Assembly (NCBI RefSeq): GCF_030348765.1
Contig: NZ_JAUCEU010000007.1
Span: 1,668,501-1,732,500 of the forward strand
Direction: 5' to 3'
DNA from: Neobacillus sp. CF12
GTDB lineage: Bacteria; Bacillota; Bacilli; Bacillales; Cytobacillaceae
Length of the DNA stretch: 64,000 nt
A program made the translations under genes and the position numbers. The first letter of the stretch is position 1. Every line of letters begins with the position of its first letter. This document shows, in pieces, positions 1-8,676 of this stretch. The notes beneath the pieces were generated by a model that searched no databases, was not told where the DNA came from, and saw nothing but the letters and a program-made list of their open reading frames with translations.

Positions 1-352
1 TTACATGGGTGGCAATTCGCGCCATTTTCGCTCCCAGTTGTGCAGCCTGCTTTAACTCTGGCATTGTTCCAATCCCAGGTAAAAGGAGAACGGCAATTTT
101 GGCATTTTTTACAACAGATGCTGCTGCTTCGATTAACTCCATTTCGTTGGTTAAAGACAATCCGTATTGTAAGGAAGATCCTCCCAGCCCATCACCGTGA
201 GAGATTTCAATATATGGTACATTTGCTCTATCCAAAGCTCTTGCAACATTGGTTACTTGTTCAACCGTAAATTGATGTCTAATGGCATGACTTCCATCGC
301 GTAATGCTACTTCAGTTATTAAAATGTCTCTTTCTAAAACCACTTCTTTCAT
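1..352 (-). CDS. mhpE: 4-hydroxy-2-oxovalerate aldolase (partial, N-terminal part)
   Basis: Only the first ~117 codons lie inside the window; the gene runs off the left edge. The protein begins [20 protein letters not shown], and the '[11 protein letters not shown]' segment is the HMGL-like TIM-barrel start that carries the catalytic Arg and metal-binding Asp of MhpE/DmpG aldolases. The family splits 4-hydroxy-2-oxovalerate into pyruvate and acetaldehyde and channels the acetaldehyde to the partner dehydrogenase, which is the next gene upstream (stop at 364, 11 bp away). An AAAGGAGAG ribosome site sits directly before the ATG. The gene belongs to the minus-strand lower meta-cleavage operon starting at 3525. 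The family call is firm. Completeness cannot be judged. Confidence 0.9.
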   Translation of the reverse strand, partial: MKEVVLERDILITEVALRDGSHAIRHQFTVEQVTNVARALDRANVPYIEISHGDGLGGSSLQYGLSLTNEMELIEAAASVVKNAKIAVLLLPGIGTMPELKQAAQLGAKMARIATHV

Positions 353-363
353 CTCTCCTTTCC

Positions 364-1248
364 TTAGACCGTTACCTTCGCAATTTTAAATTTCGCCCAT
401 TCTTCGGCCACTTTAACGGAAGCAGCAGTCATGATATCTAAGTTACCTGAATACTTAGGTAAATAATCTCCAGCCCCTTCGACTTCAATAAATACAGTTA
501 CACGATTTCCATCAAAGATTGGTTCCTGCCTTAACCTGTAACCCGGGACATACGATTGAACCTGCTTTTCCATTTCAAGTACCGAAGCTGTAATTTCTTT
601 TTCTTTAACCACATCACCTTCAACCATAACATGAATGGTATCCCTCATAATAATAGGCGGCTCAGCTGGATTTAAAATGATAATCGCTTTTCCTTTTTTT
701 GCCCCGCCAATTTTTTCAATTCCCCGTGCGGTTGTTTGCGTAAATTCATCAATATTCGCTCTAGTTCCTGGACCTGCACTCTTGCTTGAGATGGTTGCCA
801 CTATCTCTGCATACTCAACACTCTGCACGGTGTTAATCGCATGAACCATTGGGATCGTTGCCTGCCCTCCGCAGGTAATCAAGTTAATATTATTCGCTTC
901 TACATGCTCTCCAATATTGACTGAAGGAACGACAAGGGGTCCAACTGCTGCTGGAGTTAAATCAAGCACTTGCTTTCCAGCTTCTTTCAATAACTTCGCG
1001 TGTCTGATATGTGCTTTTGCACTCGTGGCATCAAAAATGATATCCGCTACATCTGGATTTTCTAAAAACCCGTTAATTCCTGTATCAATCGTTTTAAGCC
1101 CAAGTTCCCGTGCTTTTTTTAATCCATCTGAATCAGGGTCAATGCCAATGACCGTGGTTAATTCAAGTATTTTCGACCTGAGCAGTTTTAGCATAAGGTC
1201 TGTACCAATGTTACCGGAACCAAGGATTGCTACTTTTACTTTAGACAT
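364..1248 (-). CDS. mhpF: Acetaldehyde dehydrogenase (acylating), MhpF/DmpF type
   Basis: This 294-residue protein has the expected family length. Its N-terminal Rossmann motif is [10 protein letters not shown] (~residues 10-19). The '[15 protein letters not shown]' segment (~residues 123-137) carries the catalytic Cys of acylating acetaldehyde dehydrogenases. It converts acetaldehyde, CoA and NAD+ to acetyl-CoA and normally forms a channelling complex with the aldolase encoded just downstream (start at 352). Together the two enzymes form the last step of meta-cleavage of aromatic rings. The start is supported by an AAAGGGGAG site before the ATG at 1248. The gene is third in the 3525-to-left-edge operon, 20 bp after the hydratase gene. 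Nothing looks broken. Confidence 0.93.
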   Translation of the reverse strand: MSKVKVAILGSGNIGTDLMLKLLRSKILELTTVIGIDPDSDGLKKARELGLKTIDTGINGFLENPDVADIIFDATSAKAHIRHAKLLKEAGKQVLDLTPAAVGPLVVPSVNIGEHVEANNINLITCGGQATIPMVHAINTVQSVEYAEIVATISSKSAGPGTRANIDEFTQTTARGIEKIGGAKKGKAIIILNPAEPPIIMRDTIHVMVEGDVVKEKEITASVLEMEKQVQSYVPGYRLRQEPIFDGNRVTVFIEVEGAGDYLPKYSGNLDIMTAASVKVAEEWAKFKIAKVTV

Positions 1249-1268
1249 AGTACTCCCCTTTCTTTATG

Positions 1269-2045
1269 TTAAAAATGAACACTAACCTGCCCAATGTGAG
1301 CGAATCTAGCTGTGAATGTATCTCCAGCACGCGCCTCTACTGCTGCTGATAAAGCACCTGATAGAATGACCTCTCCTGCGCGAAGTGGTATATCAAATTC
1401 AGACAATTTATTCGCTAACCAGGCTACACAATTGGCTGGATTGCCTAAAACTGCTGCACCAACCCCTGTATTGACTAATTCACCATTTTTATAAAAGGCC
1501 ATTCCGAGTAGTTCAAGATCGATGTCTTCAACCTTGACTGGCTTGCCGCCCAGTACATAAAACCCTGATGAAGCATTATCTGCAACCGTATCGGCCAGCT
1601 TAATCTTCCAGTCTTTTACTCTGCTATCGACGATTTCAAGAGCAGGAACGACATATTCCGTTGCCTGAAGAACATCTAGAACGGTAAGATTCGGCCCTCG
1701 TAATTCCTTTTTTAAAATAAAAGCAATTTCAGCCTCCACCTTTGGCTGCAGTACTTGATCAATTGAAATAGATCCTCCGTTTTCAACCACCATAGTATCT
1801 AATAGGTGTCCATAATCTGGCTCATCAACACCTAAAAGAGTTTGCATGGCCAGGGAAGTTAAACCAATCTTCTTCCCTACGATTTTCTGTCCCTGTTCAA
1901 CTTTTTTCTTTATATTTTCCAACTGTACATAATAGGCTTCCTTCACGGTTAACTCCGAATCGATTGATGTAAGTGGTAAAATTCCGACTCGAGTGGATTC
2001 TGCTTCTGCCAAGACTCTTGCATACTCTTCTATTTTACTGTTCAA
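1269..2045 (-). CDS. 2-keto-4-pentenoate hydratase / 4-oxalocrotonate decarboxylase family protein
   Basis: The product belongs to the FAH-fold hydratase/decarboxylase family. Visible family segments include KIGLTS, LLGVDEPDYG, a metal-binding EAEIAF motif and a C-terminal LSGALSAAVEARAGD block. DmpE/MhpD adds water to 2-oxopent-4-enoate; the close relative DmpH decarboxylates 4-oxalocrotonate. The two are hard to separate by eye, and a pathway with a semialdehyde dehydrogenase needs both, so a second copy may lie left of the window. I favour the TTG at 2045 (258 residues): it has AGAAAGGGTG ~8 bp upstream. A longer reading from 2105 would overlap the upstream dehydrogenase, which ends at 2062. 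The exact reaction is uncertain. Confidence 0.8.
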   Translation of the reverse strand: MNSKIEEYARVLAEAESTRVGILPLTSIDSELTVKEAYYVQLENIKKKVEQGQKIVGKKIGLTSLAMQTLLGVDEPDYGHLLDTMVVENGGSISIDQVLQPKVEAEIAFILKKELRGPNLTVLDVLQATEYVVPALEIVDSRVKDWKIKLADTVADNASSGFYVLGGKPVKVEDIDLELLGMAFYKNGELVNTGVGAAVLGNPANCVAWLANKLSEFDIPLRAGEVILSGALSAAVEARAGDTFTARFAHIGQVSVHF

Positions 2046-2061
2046 CTTTCTTACACCCTTT

Positions 2062-3525
2062 CTACAGTTTAATCGTAATATTGGATAATTCTGAGTAGAA
2101 ATCAATGCTGTGCATTCCGCCTGTCCTGCCGATGCCGCTGTTTTTCATTCCGCCAAATGGGGTACGAAGATCGCGTAAGAACCAAGTATTGACCCAGATA
2201 ATTCCCGCTTCAATTTGATGGGCAACTCGGTGAGCACGTCTTAAATCATTGGTCCAGATGGTAGCACTTAAACCATAATGAGAATCATTCGCTTGCACAA
2301 TCACTTCTTCTTCCATATCAAATGGCATAACCGTCACGACAGGTCCAAATATTTCTTCACGGACACAACGGGAATTCCGGTCCAAACCAGTAATTATGGT
2401 TGGCTCTAAATAATAACCTTTTTCGAATCCATCTGGGCGTTTGCCGCCTGTAAGAATGTTCGCACCATCATTTCGAGCAATTTCAATATAGCTATTCACA
2501 CGGTCATAATGTTCCTTACTGATCAGTGCTCCTACCTTTGTATCCTCGTTTTCCGGTTGACCAACTTTTAATGTTTTTACTTTTTCAACAAATTTCTTCA
2601 AGAATTCTTCATAGGCTGGGCGTTCTACGTAAATTCGTGAGCCGCACAAGCAAACTTCTCCTTGATTAATGAAACTCGATTTAATTGTCGTTTCAACGAC
2701 TTCGTCAAGGTCCGAGTCGGCAAAAATAATATTTGGATTTTTACCGCCAAGTTCAAAGGATAGTTTCTTTAACGAACTGGATGCTGCTTTCATAATCGCA
2801 GAACCGGTTCCTGGTTCACCAATAAAAGAAATCGCATCAATATCGGGATGTTCTGAAATGGCACCGCCGGCGGAATTTGGACCGAAACCATGTACTAGAT
2901 TGACCACACCCTCTGGTACACCAGCCTCTTTACAAATCTCCATTAACACTGTAGCCGTCATTGGAGTCCATTCAGCAGGTTTAATCACAGCAGTGTTCCC
3001 CATCGCTAGACAAGGTGCTAATTTCCAAGTTAGTAATAATAATGGGAGATTCCAAGGTTTAATAATACCAACAACCCCAACAGGCCGGCGGTACGAATAA
3101 TGGAGGGCTTGATCATCCTGCTGATTTGCATCCGTATTAACAGAAATCATATAATCGGCAAAAAAGTGAAAGTTATACGCTGCCCGCGGGATATCGATGC
3201 TATTCGCAAGCCAAAATGGTTTACCGGTATCCAATGATTCTAAACGGGCTAATTCCTCTTGTCTTTCCAAAATCAAATCACCGATTCGACGAAGAATTTT
3301 TGAACGTTCTCCTGTTGTGATATTTTTCCACTTTCCATTTAATGCTCTGCGTGCAGCAGCCACTGCGTAATCGACTTCATCTCTCCCGCCTTCTGCAACC
3401 GTTCCTAATACTTCTTCTGTAGCTGGATTAATATTTTCAAAGGTCTTTTTATTTTGAGACTCAACGAATTGCCCATTAATAAAGTGTAAGCAGTTAATCG
3501 CTTTTACTTTTGTTTCTACCTGCAT
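2062..3525 (-). CDS. 2-hydroxymuconic / 2-aminomuconic semialdehyde dehydrogenase (ALDH superfamily)
   Basis: This 487-residue NAD-dependent aldehyde dehydrogenase has the complete ALDH set: the KPWNLPLLLL cofactor region (~residue 156), the catalytic Glu in FELGGKN (~residues 257-263) and the Cys in NQGEVCLCGSR (~residues 287-297). The 'NQGEVCLCGSRIYV' form is typical of the muconic-semialdehyde dehydrogenases DmpC/XylG and AMSDH, which oxidise the product of extradiol ring cleavage. It is the first gene of the lower operon and is followed 16 bp later by the hydratase. Its promoter region (3526-3752) is shared with the divergent IclR gene. Whether the natural substrate carries a hydroxyl or an amino group is not resolvable here. 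The ACMSD-like neighbour (4571) keeps the amino version open. Confidence 0.88.
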   Translation of the reverse strand: MQVETKVKAINCLHFINGQFVESQNKKTFENINPATEEVLGTVAEGGRDEVDYAVAAARRALNGKWKNITTGERSKILRRIGDLILERQEELARLESLDTGKPFWLANSIDIPRAAYNFHFFADYMISVNTDANQQDDQALHYSYRRPVGVVGIIKPWNLPLLLLTWKLAPCLAMGNTAVIKPAEWTPMTATVLMEICKEAGVPEGVVNLVHGFGPNSAGGAISEHPDIDAISFIGEPGTGSAIMKAASSSLKKLSFELGGKNPNIIFADSDLDEVVETTIKSSFINQGEVCLCGSRIYVERPAYEEFLKKFVEKVKTLKVGQPENEDTKVGALISKEHYDRVNSYIEIARNDGANILTGGKRPDGFEKGYYLEPTIITGLDRNSRCVREEIFGPVVTVMPFDMEEEVIVQANDSHYGLSATIWTNDLRRAHRVAHQIEAGIIWVNTWFLRDLRTPFGGMKNSGIGRTGGMHSIDFYSELSNITIKL

Positions 3526-3607
3526 GTTCGTATTCCTCCTAATTGGAAATATTTAAATATTTTCACAATTTGATGGTAACGCTTTCGAGTTTCACATACA
3601 ACGCCCT

Positions 3608-3727
3608 TGTTGCTCTATACGCAACACAATTAAAGAATTTAGAAATAAATTTTAATAATCTAAATTATCTTAATTTTCCCTTTCCTTTTAAAAAACTTTC
3701 TGCTATATTGCGTACTATAGAACAACA
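3608..3727. promoter_or_regulatory. Candidate IclR-family operators in the divergent 3526-3752 intergenic region
   Basis: An inverted repeat TGTTGC-N7-GCAACA spans 3608-3626. A related sequence TTGCGTACTATAGAACAACA lies at 3708-3727, 26 bp before the IclR start. Both share a TTGCGTA...CAACA pattern on one strand. IclR regulators commonly bind such imperfect palindromes in the divergent region beside their own gene. That these are operators is inference. Confidence 0.4.
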
Positions 3728-3752
3728 GCGTTTTCTATATTGAAACAAAGGA

Positions 3753-4538
3753 GTGAGTCACCTGGAACATAAAAATCAAGAGGATGTTTATCTATCATCC
3801 GTAAAGAATGCTCTTAGAATATTAAAAAGCTTTTCCATGGATGAGCCTGAAAAAAAGGTTAGTGATATTTCCGCTTCACTTGGACTAAACAAAAGCACGG
3901 TTAGCCGGACGATGGCAACTCTGGCAAGTGAAGGATTTGTTTATAAAGACCCTGATACGAAAAAATATTGTCTTGGTCTCTCCCTTCTTTCGTTAAGCAG
4001 CATCGTCAATAGTAATACAGATGTTTACCGTGAGTCTTACCCTGTCTTAAGCAGGCTTGTAGATAATCTTGGCGAAACCGCTCACATTTCTGTTATCGAT
4101 AAATTAGAAGTTATTTATTTGCAAAAAGTAGAATGTAATCATCCCGTAAGGTTCTTGACCCATGTTGGGAGACGAAATCCTCCCCACTGTACCAGCTCGG
4201 GTAAAGTGCTGCTTGCCTATGCAGATGAGGAATTAGTTGATAGAGTTCTCGAAAGAGAGTTAGAAAAATACACCAAACATACCATTACAGATCGAGATAA
4301 ATTCCGTACTCATTTAAAAGAAATTCGAAAAAATGGATATTCTACTAGTTTTGAAGAATTAAATGAAGGTGTAAATTCTCTAGCTGCCCCTATATATGAT
4401 TACAGAGGTAAAGTAATTGCCGCCTTGTCTGTCGTTGGGCCTAAACAAAGAATTCAGTCCCATAAGATTCAAGCTTTTGCCAAGAAAATTATTACTGCCG
4501 CCATGGAAGTCTCAGAACGAATGGGATACAGAGGCTAA
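3753..4538 (+). CDS. IclR-family transcriptional regulator
   Basis: The 261-residue regulator has an N-terminal winged helix (SSVKNALRILKSFSMD...VSDISASLGLNKSTVSRTMATL, ~residues 14-57) and a C-terminal ligand-binding domain. The domain includes the family signature 'RRNPPHCTSSGKVLLAY' (~residues 138-154) and a conserved Cys. It is divergent from the lower meta-cleavage operon and co-directional with an amidohydrolase 32 bp downstream, so it probably responds to an aromatic intermediate and controls both directions. The GTG at 3753 is taken as start, although the AAAGGA site abuts it. A CTG at 3762 would have better spacing, so the exact start is open. The family call is firm; the effector is unknown. 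Confidence 0.9.
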   Translation: MSHLEHKNQEDVYLSSVKNALRILKSFSMDEPEKKVSDISASLGLNKSTVSRTMATLASEGFVYKDPDTKKYCLGLSLLSLSSIVNSNTDVYRESYPVLSRLVDNLGETAHISVIDKLEVIYLQKVECNHPVRFLTHVGRRNPPHCTSSGKVLLAYADEELVDRVLERELEKYTKHTITDRDKFRTHLKEIRKNGYSTSFEELNEGVNSLAAPIYDYRGKVIAALSVVGPKQRIQSHKIQAFAKKIITAAMEVSERMGYRG

Positions 4539-4570
4539 CCTTAAAATATTTTGGAAAAGGAGCTTTTCAA

Positions 4571-5506
4571 ATGCATGATTTTCATACTCATTTTATCCCG
4601 TCAGATGTTATAACATGGCTAAAGGATAACAAGGAATTAATAAATGCCAAATGGACAAAAACGGACGAAAACAAGAATGAATTTTTAGTAGTGAATGAAA
4701 AATGGGGTTTTGAGCTTAAGCAGGCTTTCATCGACAGTGAACGCTATTTACAAGAACAAGCAGCCGCCGGTGTAAGCCATTCAGTTGTTTCACCCATCCC
4801 GCAACTTTTTCTATATGATTTTCCTGATGAAATTACAACGGAAATTTCCAACGTATACAACCGTTCATTGGCTGAGTGGTCAAAATCTGCACCCCAAAAA
4901 ATCTCAGCATTAGGAACCGTTCCCCTCACTAACCCAGACAAAGCAGCTCAAGTCTTACAAAATGCCATGAATCTTGGACTAAAAGGAGTCATTATTGGCC
5001 CAGGTCTGCCAGGTCAAATGTTATCTGATGGATTTTTCACACCTTTTTTTGAAGAAGCGAATCGTCAAAAAGCCATTGTCTTTATCCATCCACTGTTGTG
5101 TGAAGACCCTCGGTTAAAAAGAAGAATGATGCCGAATTTGATAGGAGTCCCGTGGGAAACTACCGTTTGTGCAACCGACCTTTTATTAAGTGGATTAATT
5201 GACACATATCCAAATGTAAAAATCCTGTTTGCCCACGGCGGTGGTTTCTTACCTTATCAAATTGGTCGGCTGGACAAAGGTTACGAGCAATGGAAACTTG
5301 TTTCCTCCAACCTAAAGGCACCGCCATCTGAATACTTGAAACGCTTTTGGTATGATACCGTATTGTGGAATGAAGAAAGTTTGGAATTCCTCGTTAAAGC
5401 AGTTGGAACTGACAGGGTTGTTCCTGGATCGGATTATCCTTTTGACCTTTCTGTTTGGCCTCCTGAAGTAAAATTTCAAGAGGGTATATATTCTTTATTA
5501 GGTTAA
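4571..5506 (+). CDS. Amidohydrolase-family decarboxylase (ACMSD / resorcylate decarboxylase-like)
   Basis: The protein starts MHDFHTHFIP, which contains the HxH metal motif of the ACMSD-type amidohydrolase-2 family. It continues with a FIHPLL segment (~residues 176-181), HGGGFLPYQIGRLD (~residues 222-235) and GSDYPFD (~residues 293-299), whose Asp is the catalytic metal-binding residue. Family members are non-oxidative decarboxylases (2-amino-3-carboxymuconate semialdehyde, gamma-resorcylate) or hydrolases. At 311 residues it is slightly short: after GSDYPFD only ~12 residues remain, where relatives usually have ~30 and an N-A-x-x-L-L ending. The tail may be trimmed. An AAAAGGAG site precedes the ATG. 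Its place beside IclR and the muconic semialdehyde dehydrogenase supports decarboxylation of a carboxylated ring or ring-cleavage product. Confidence 0.8.
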   Translation: MHDFHTHFIPSDVITWLKDNKELINAKWTKTDENKNEFLVVNEKWGFELKQAFIDSERYLQEQAAAGVSHSVVSPIPQLFLYDFPDEITTEISNVYNRSLAEWSKSAPQKISALGTVPLTNPDKAAQVLQNAMNLGLKGVIIGPGLPGQMLSDGFFTPFFEEANRQKAIVFIHPLLCEDPRLKRRMMPNLIGVPWETTVCATDLLLSGLIDTYPNVKILFAHGGGFLPYQIGRLDKGYEQWKLVSSNLKAPPSEYLKRFWYDTVLWNEESLEFLVKAVGTDRVVPGSDYPFDLSVWPPEVKFQEGIYSLLG

Positions 5507-5526
5507 GGTAATAAAGAAATAAATGG

Positions 5527-5564
5527 CTAAAGGCACTTGAATTGTTATATTCTGGTGCCTTTAG
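5527..5564. terminator. Bidirectional terminator between convergent genes
   Basis: A 10-bp perfect stem, CTAAAGGCAC / GTGCCTTTAG, encloses an 18-nt loop. It lies between the plus-strand amidohydrolase (ends 5506) and the minus-strand MFS gene (ends 5588), with T-rich sequence on both outer sides. Confidence 0.75.
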
Positions 5565-5587
5565 TCGTTTCATATAGACTTCTCTTT

Positions 5588-6853
5588 TTATATAGTGGTG
5601 GTAATTACGGAATCTTCTGAAATATTACGAGACACTTTTACTGGTGCTGTTTCCCTGAGTAAAAAGGAAAGGAAGAAGAAAACAACTGCCGTACCGCTCG
5701 CTAGCCATAACGGTGCGTATAGGCTAAACTTATCAGCAAGAATTCCAGCAATGACAGGGCCTGCGGTTCCACCAATGATTTCTCCGGTAAGAACAACACA
5801 AGCGATTGCTGTTGCTGCAAAAACTCTGGGAACGGACTCTGATGGTATGATGGCAAGATAGAGCGGCTGTGCCCCAAATCCAATGGTAAGAATAAAGACA
5901 GCAATAGCAAGCACCACAAAGTTCGCATGGAAAACTGCGACTGCTAGTGGGAGTAAAATCGCAATAAATGTAGCAGGAACAATGATTGTCTTTCTGCCGA
6001 GTTTATCTGATAAAGATGGTAAGAGAAATTGCCAAAAGAACATCCCTACCCCCATGATTCCTAATATCGCTCCATATTGTCCAGTACTATAGTTGGAAAC
6101 ACCCGATAAAAATAGCGGCATGAAACTAGTAAAAACTAATAGGTAGGTCATGTAAAAAATAGCCATTAACATACTGACCCAAACATTACGTGTTTTAAAT
6201 ACACTTTTATATTCTTGAAACGTTGGTTTTACTTTTATGTCGTTCGTACCAAGACCCTTATTGAAATTTGGTTCTTTCATATAAAACATTAAAATCACCG
6301 CTAAGATGATCCCCGGTATGGCCAAGGCAAAAAATGAATAACGCCAATTTGTTGCTACTGCAATAGCTACGACTAAGACAGGTGCAATGGCATTCCCCAT
6401 TATTGAGGCTGAACCCTGGATTAACCCCAGATTTGTGCCCCTTCTTTTTGGAGTTGATTCAGCCATCATCGTAGACTGGATCAACGGAATGACTGGTCCC
6501 TCCGTAATCCCCATCAATAAACGTACTAAAATAAGCGAACCAAGCCCGCCCACTAAACCTGAGGTAAAGGTGGCAATCGAAAAACCAAGAATAAAAATGA
6601 TTAATGTTAGCTTCTTTTTGCCAATAAAATCTGAAACACTCGCAAAAAGCAAAGTTGATATCCCCCAGGCAATACTCGTTGCCCCGACAAGCATTCCCAT
6701 TTGGGTGTTATTCAAGTTTAACTCCTCGGCTACAAATGGAAAAAGAAAAATAATACTTAACCTGTCCATAAAAACAAGACCAAAGACCAAAAATAAGAGG
6801 ATCAGCAGGTTATTTTCATACCTAAAAAATGATAGTTTCTTATTCGTCATCAT
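5588..6853 (-). CDS. MFS transporter (probable aromatic-acid or organic-acid carrier)
   Basis: The 421-residue membrane protein has about 12 hydrophobic segments. The MFS inter-TM2/3 signature appears as 'SVSDFIGKKK' (~residues 77-86), with the second-half equivalent 'SLSDKLGRKT' (~residues 281-290). It is last in the upper aromatic operon, after the cyclase gene (ends 7016), so import of the aromatic substrate or export of an intermediate is likely. Substrate specificity cannot be read from the sequence. The 162-bp gap before it (6854-7015) holds TAAGCGCTTTAC near 6901-6912, a weak cre-like core, so it may also have its own promoter. A GGGGTG site precedes two adjacent ATG codons (6853, 6850). 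Confidence 0.82.
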   Translation of the reverse strand: MMTNKKLSFFRYENNLLILLFLVFGLVFMDRLSIIFLFPFVAEELNLNNTQMGMLVGATSIAWGISTLLFASVSDFIGKKKLTLIIFILGFSIATFTSGLVGGLGSLILVRLLMGITEGPVIPLIQSTMMAESTPKRRGTNLGLIQGSASIMGNAIAPVLVVAIAVATNWRYSFFALAIPGIILAVILMFYMKEPNFNKGLGTNDIKVKPTFQEYKSVFKTRNVWVSMLMAIFYMTYLLVFTSFMPLFLSGVSNYSTGQYGAILGIMGVGMFFWQFLLPSLSDKLGRKTIIVPATFIAILLPLAVAVFHANFVVLAIAVFILTIGFGAQPLYLAIIPSESVPRVFAATAIACVVLTGEIIGGTAGPVIAGILADKFSLYAPLWLASGTAVVFFFLSFLLRETAPVKVSRNISEDSVITTTI

Positions 6854-7015
6854 TACACCCCTTTATAATATAGAATTGTCTTGGATATCTCCTCTTCAAG
6901 TAAGCGCTTTACTTATACAAAGTATAGGGCAGTATAAATTAATAGAGAAATATACAATTTCGTTTACAGTAATATGGTTTTAATATATTTTCAGATAATT
7001 TATCGGATAATGGCT

Positions 7016-7771
7016 TTAATCTATCATCGCTACTGCCCGGGTCCAGCCACCACTTGCACCTTTAATTTTCACAGGGAAAACAGAAACCTTAAAACCATAT
7101 GGCGGTAATTGATCCAAGTTTGCTAGTTTTTCAATTTGGCAATATTCTTTTTCTCTACCAGCATAATGGGCTGCCCATAGGACACCTGGGCGTGGATTTC
7201 CCTTATAATCCGCGGCTTGAATGGACAATGGAGTATCCCAGCCCCATCCGTCAGTCCCCATCACTTTTATGCCTTGGTCAATCAGCCAAAGAGTGGCTTC
7301 GGCAGAAACGCCTACATGTATTTCACTATAATTGGGCTCATATCTTTTTTTATCCGCATCACAGCGAATCATCACGATATCTAAAGGCTTTAATTGGTAT
7401 TCTATTTTTTGTAATTTTTCCTGGAGGTCAGAAATGCTGATTTTATAACCTGCAGGCTTGTCGGTAAAGTCAAGGACAACCCCATCGTTAAAGAACCATT
7501 CGAGCGGCATTTCATCAATGGTTCTGGCAGCTTTCCCTTCTGAGGTTGGCCAATAATGCCATGGTGCATCAACATGTGTGCCGGCATGACTAGTTAAAGT
7601 CAGAAACTCTCCAGCAAGTCCTTTTCTCTCTGGAAAATCATCCGGTGTTACACCAACCAACTTCGCGCCAAATTCAGCACCCTCTTCATGCGTTTCATAG
7701 CGGATTGAAAATGGCAGCGGATCTTTTAACTCTTTTTCGAGCGAAACACTTAAATCTATTATTCTAGACAT
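7016..7771 (-). CDS. Cyclase-family metal hydrolase (KynB/arylformamidase-like)
   Basis: The ~251-residue protein has the cyclase-family signature SHAGTHVDAPWHYW (~residues 64-77), whose His/Asp residues bind the metal. The N-terminus IIDLSVSLE and the later 'GTDGWGWDTPL' are also typical. Known members include KynB, which hydrolyses N-formylkynurenine, and isatin hydrolase, so amide or lactone hydrolysis of an aromatic-pathway intermediate is plausible. I chose the ATG at 7771 because GGAGGG lies 5 bp upstream; an in-frame ATG at 7783 overlaps that site. The gene lies between the SDR and MFS genes of the upper operon. A true kynurenine role is doubtful because no kynureninase or tryptophan dioxygenase is present. 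Confidence 0.82.
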   Translation of the reverse strand: MSRIIDLSVSLEKELKDPLPFSIRYETHEEGAEFGAKLVGVTPDDFPERKGLAGEFLTLTSHAGTHVDAPWHYWPTSEGKAARTIDEMPLEWFFNDGVVLDFTDKPAGYKISISDLQEKLQKIEYQLKPLDIVMIRCDADKKRYEPNYSEIHVGVSAEATLWLIDQGIKVMGTDGWGWDTPLSIQAADYKGNPRPGVLWAAHYAGREKEYCQIEKLANLDQLPPYGFKVSVFPVKIKGASGGWTRAVAMID

Positions 7772-7833
7772 AAAGCCCTCCATTATATGAATTTTATCCC
7801 AACAATCGTCTTGGCATTTTCGTTAATTGCTTT

Positions 7834-7878
7834 ATGAAGGACAAATCTTCCTGGCAGTTTCCTCGTTTTGTCCTTCAT
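7834..7878 (-). terminator. Intercistronic hairpin after the SDR gene
   Basis: ATGAAGGACAAA pairs with TTTGTCCTTCAT to give a 12-bp perfect stem with a ~21-nt loop, just downstream of the frameshifted SDR stop (7891) and upstream of the cyclase start. There is no strong T-run, so it may be a stabilising or attenuating hairpin rather than a full terminator. Confidence 0.5.
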
Positions 7879-7890
7879 CGGCATAATGTT

Positions 7891-8665
7891 TTATTTTGCG
7901 AATGCACCGCCATCGACTGGCGTGGCATGCCCTGTAATAAAAGACGATTCATCAGAACTCAACCACAAAATGACATCGGCAACTTCTTTGGGCTGGCCCA
8001 TCCTCATCATCGCTTGCTCATTTGTAAATATTTCTCGTAATTCCTGGTTTATTTCTTAAATTTAAACGCCCATCCATTATCATCGGTGTCTCAATTGCGG
8101 TAGGACAAACGGCATTCACACGAATATTTTTCGTTGCATATTCAAGGGCAGCTGTTTTCGTTAGCCCGATTACGCCATGTTTGGTTGCTGAATAGGGGAC
8201 ATTATTAGGATGTCCTTTTAGACCGGCAGCAGAGGCCACATTGACAATGGTTCCTCCACCTTGTTTCAGCATTTGATTTAATTGGGCTTTAACCGAATAC
8301 CAAATGCCGGTGAGATTCACCGCTAGCACTTGATGCCACCTATCCTCTGGGTATTCATGTGTTGGTAAACTCATGCCTCCCGTTATTCCAGCGCAATTAA
8401 CAGCGTGATCCAGCCTGCCAAAATGCTCTACCGCTACCTGAACCATTGCCTCTGTATCGGCACTTTTTGAGATATCAGATTTAATAAAAATTCCTTCCCC
8501 GCCTCTTGATTCGATTGAAGATAAGGTTTGCTTCCCACCCTCTTCGTAGATGTCAGCAACAATAACTTTTGCACCTTCCCTGGCAAAAGAAATAGCAGTT
8601 ACCTGTCCGATGCCTGAACCTGCACCACTGACTAAGCAATCCTTTCCTGCAAATCTTTTGGGCAT
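7891..8665 (-). pseudogene. Short-chain dehydrogenase/reductase with a C-terminal frameshift
   Basis: The intact N-terminal part is a classical SDR: GAGSGIG cofactor motif (~residues 14-20), NCAG (~residues 89-92), the catalytic Ser in VNVASAAG and YSATKHG (Tyr/Lys, ~residues 157-163). The reading frame stops at 8018 after 215 residues. The missing family end ([20 protein letters not shown] onward, finishing DGGAFAK) is present in the next frame down to 7891. Removing one base in the AATAAACCAGG stretch near 8045-8057 restores a normal ~257-residue SDR. This is either a recent mutation or a sequencing/assembly error. The gene lies between the FAH and cyclase genes and would oxidise an alcohol or dihydrodiol intermediate. 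Confidence 0.85.
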
Positions 8666-8676
8666 TGTGTCACCCC

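Noticed and set aside
6387..6983. A 198-codon open frame on the plus strand over the MFS gene
   Set aside because: It is antisense to TM segments of the MFS gene, has no family resemblance and no ribosome site.
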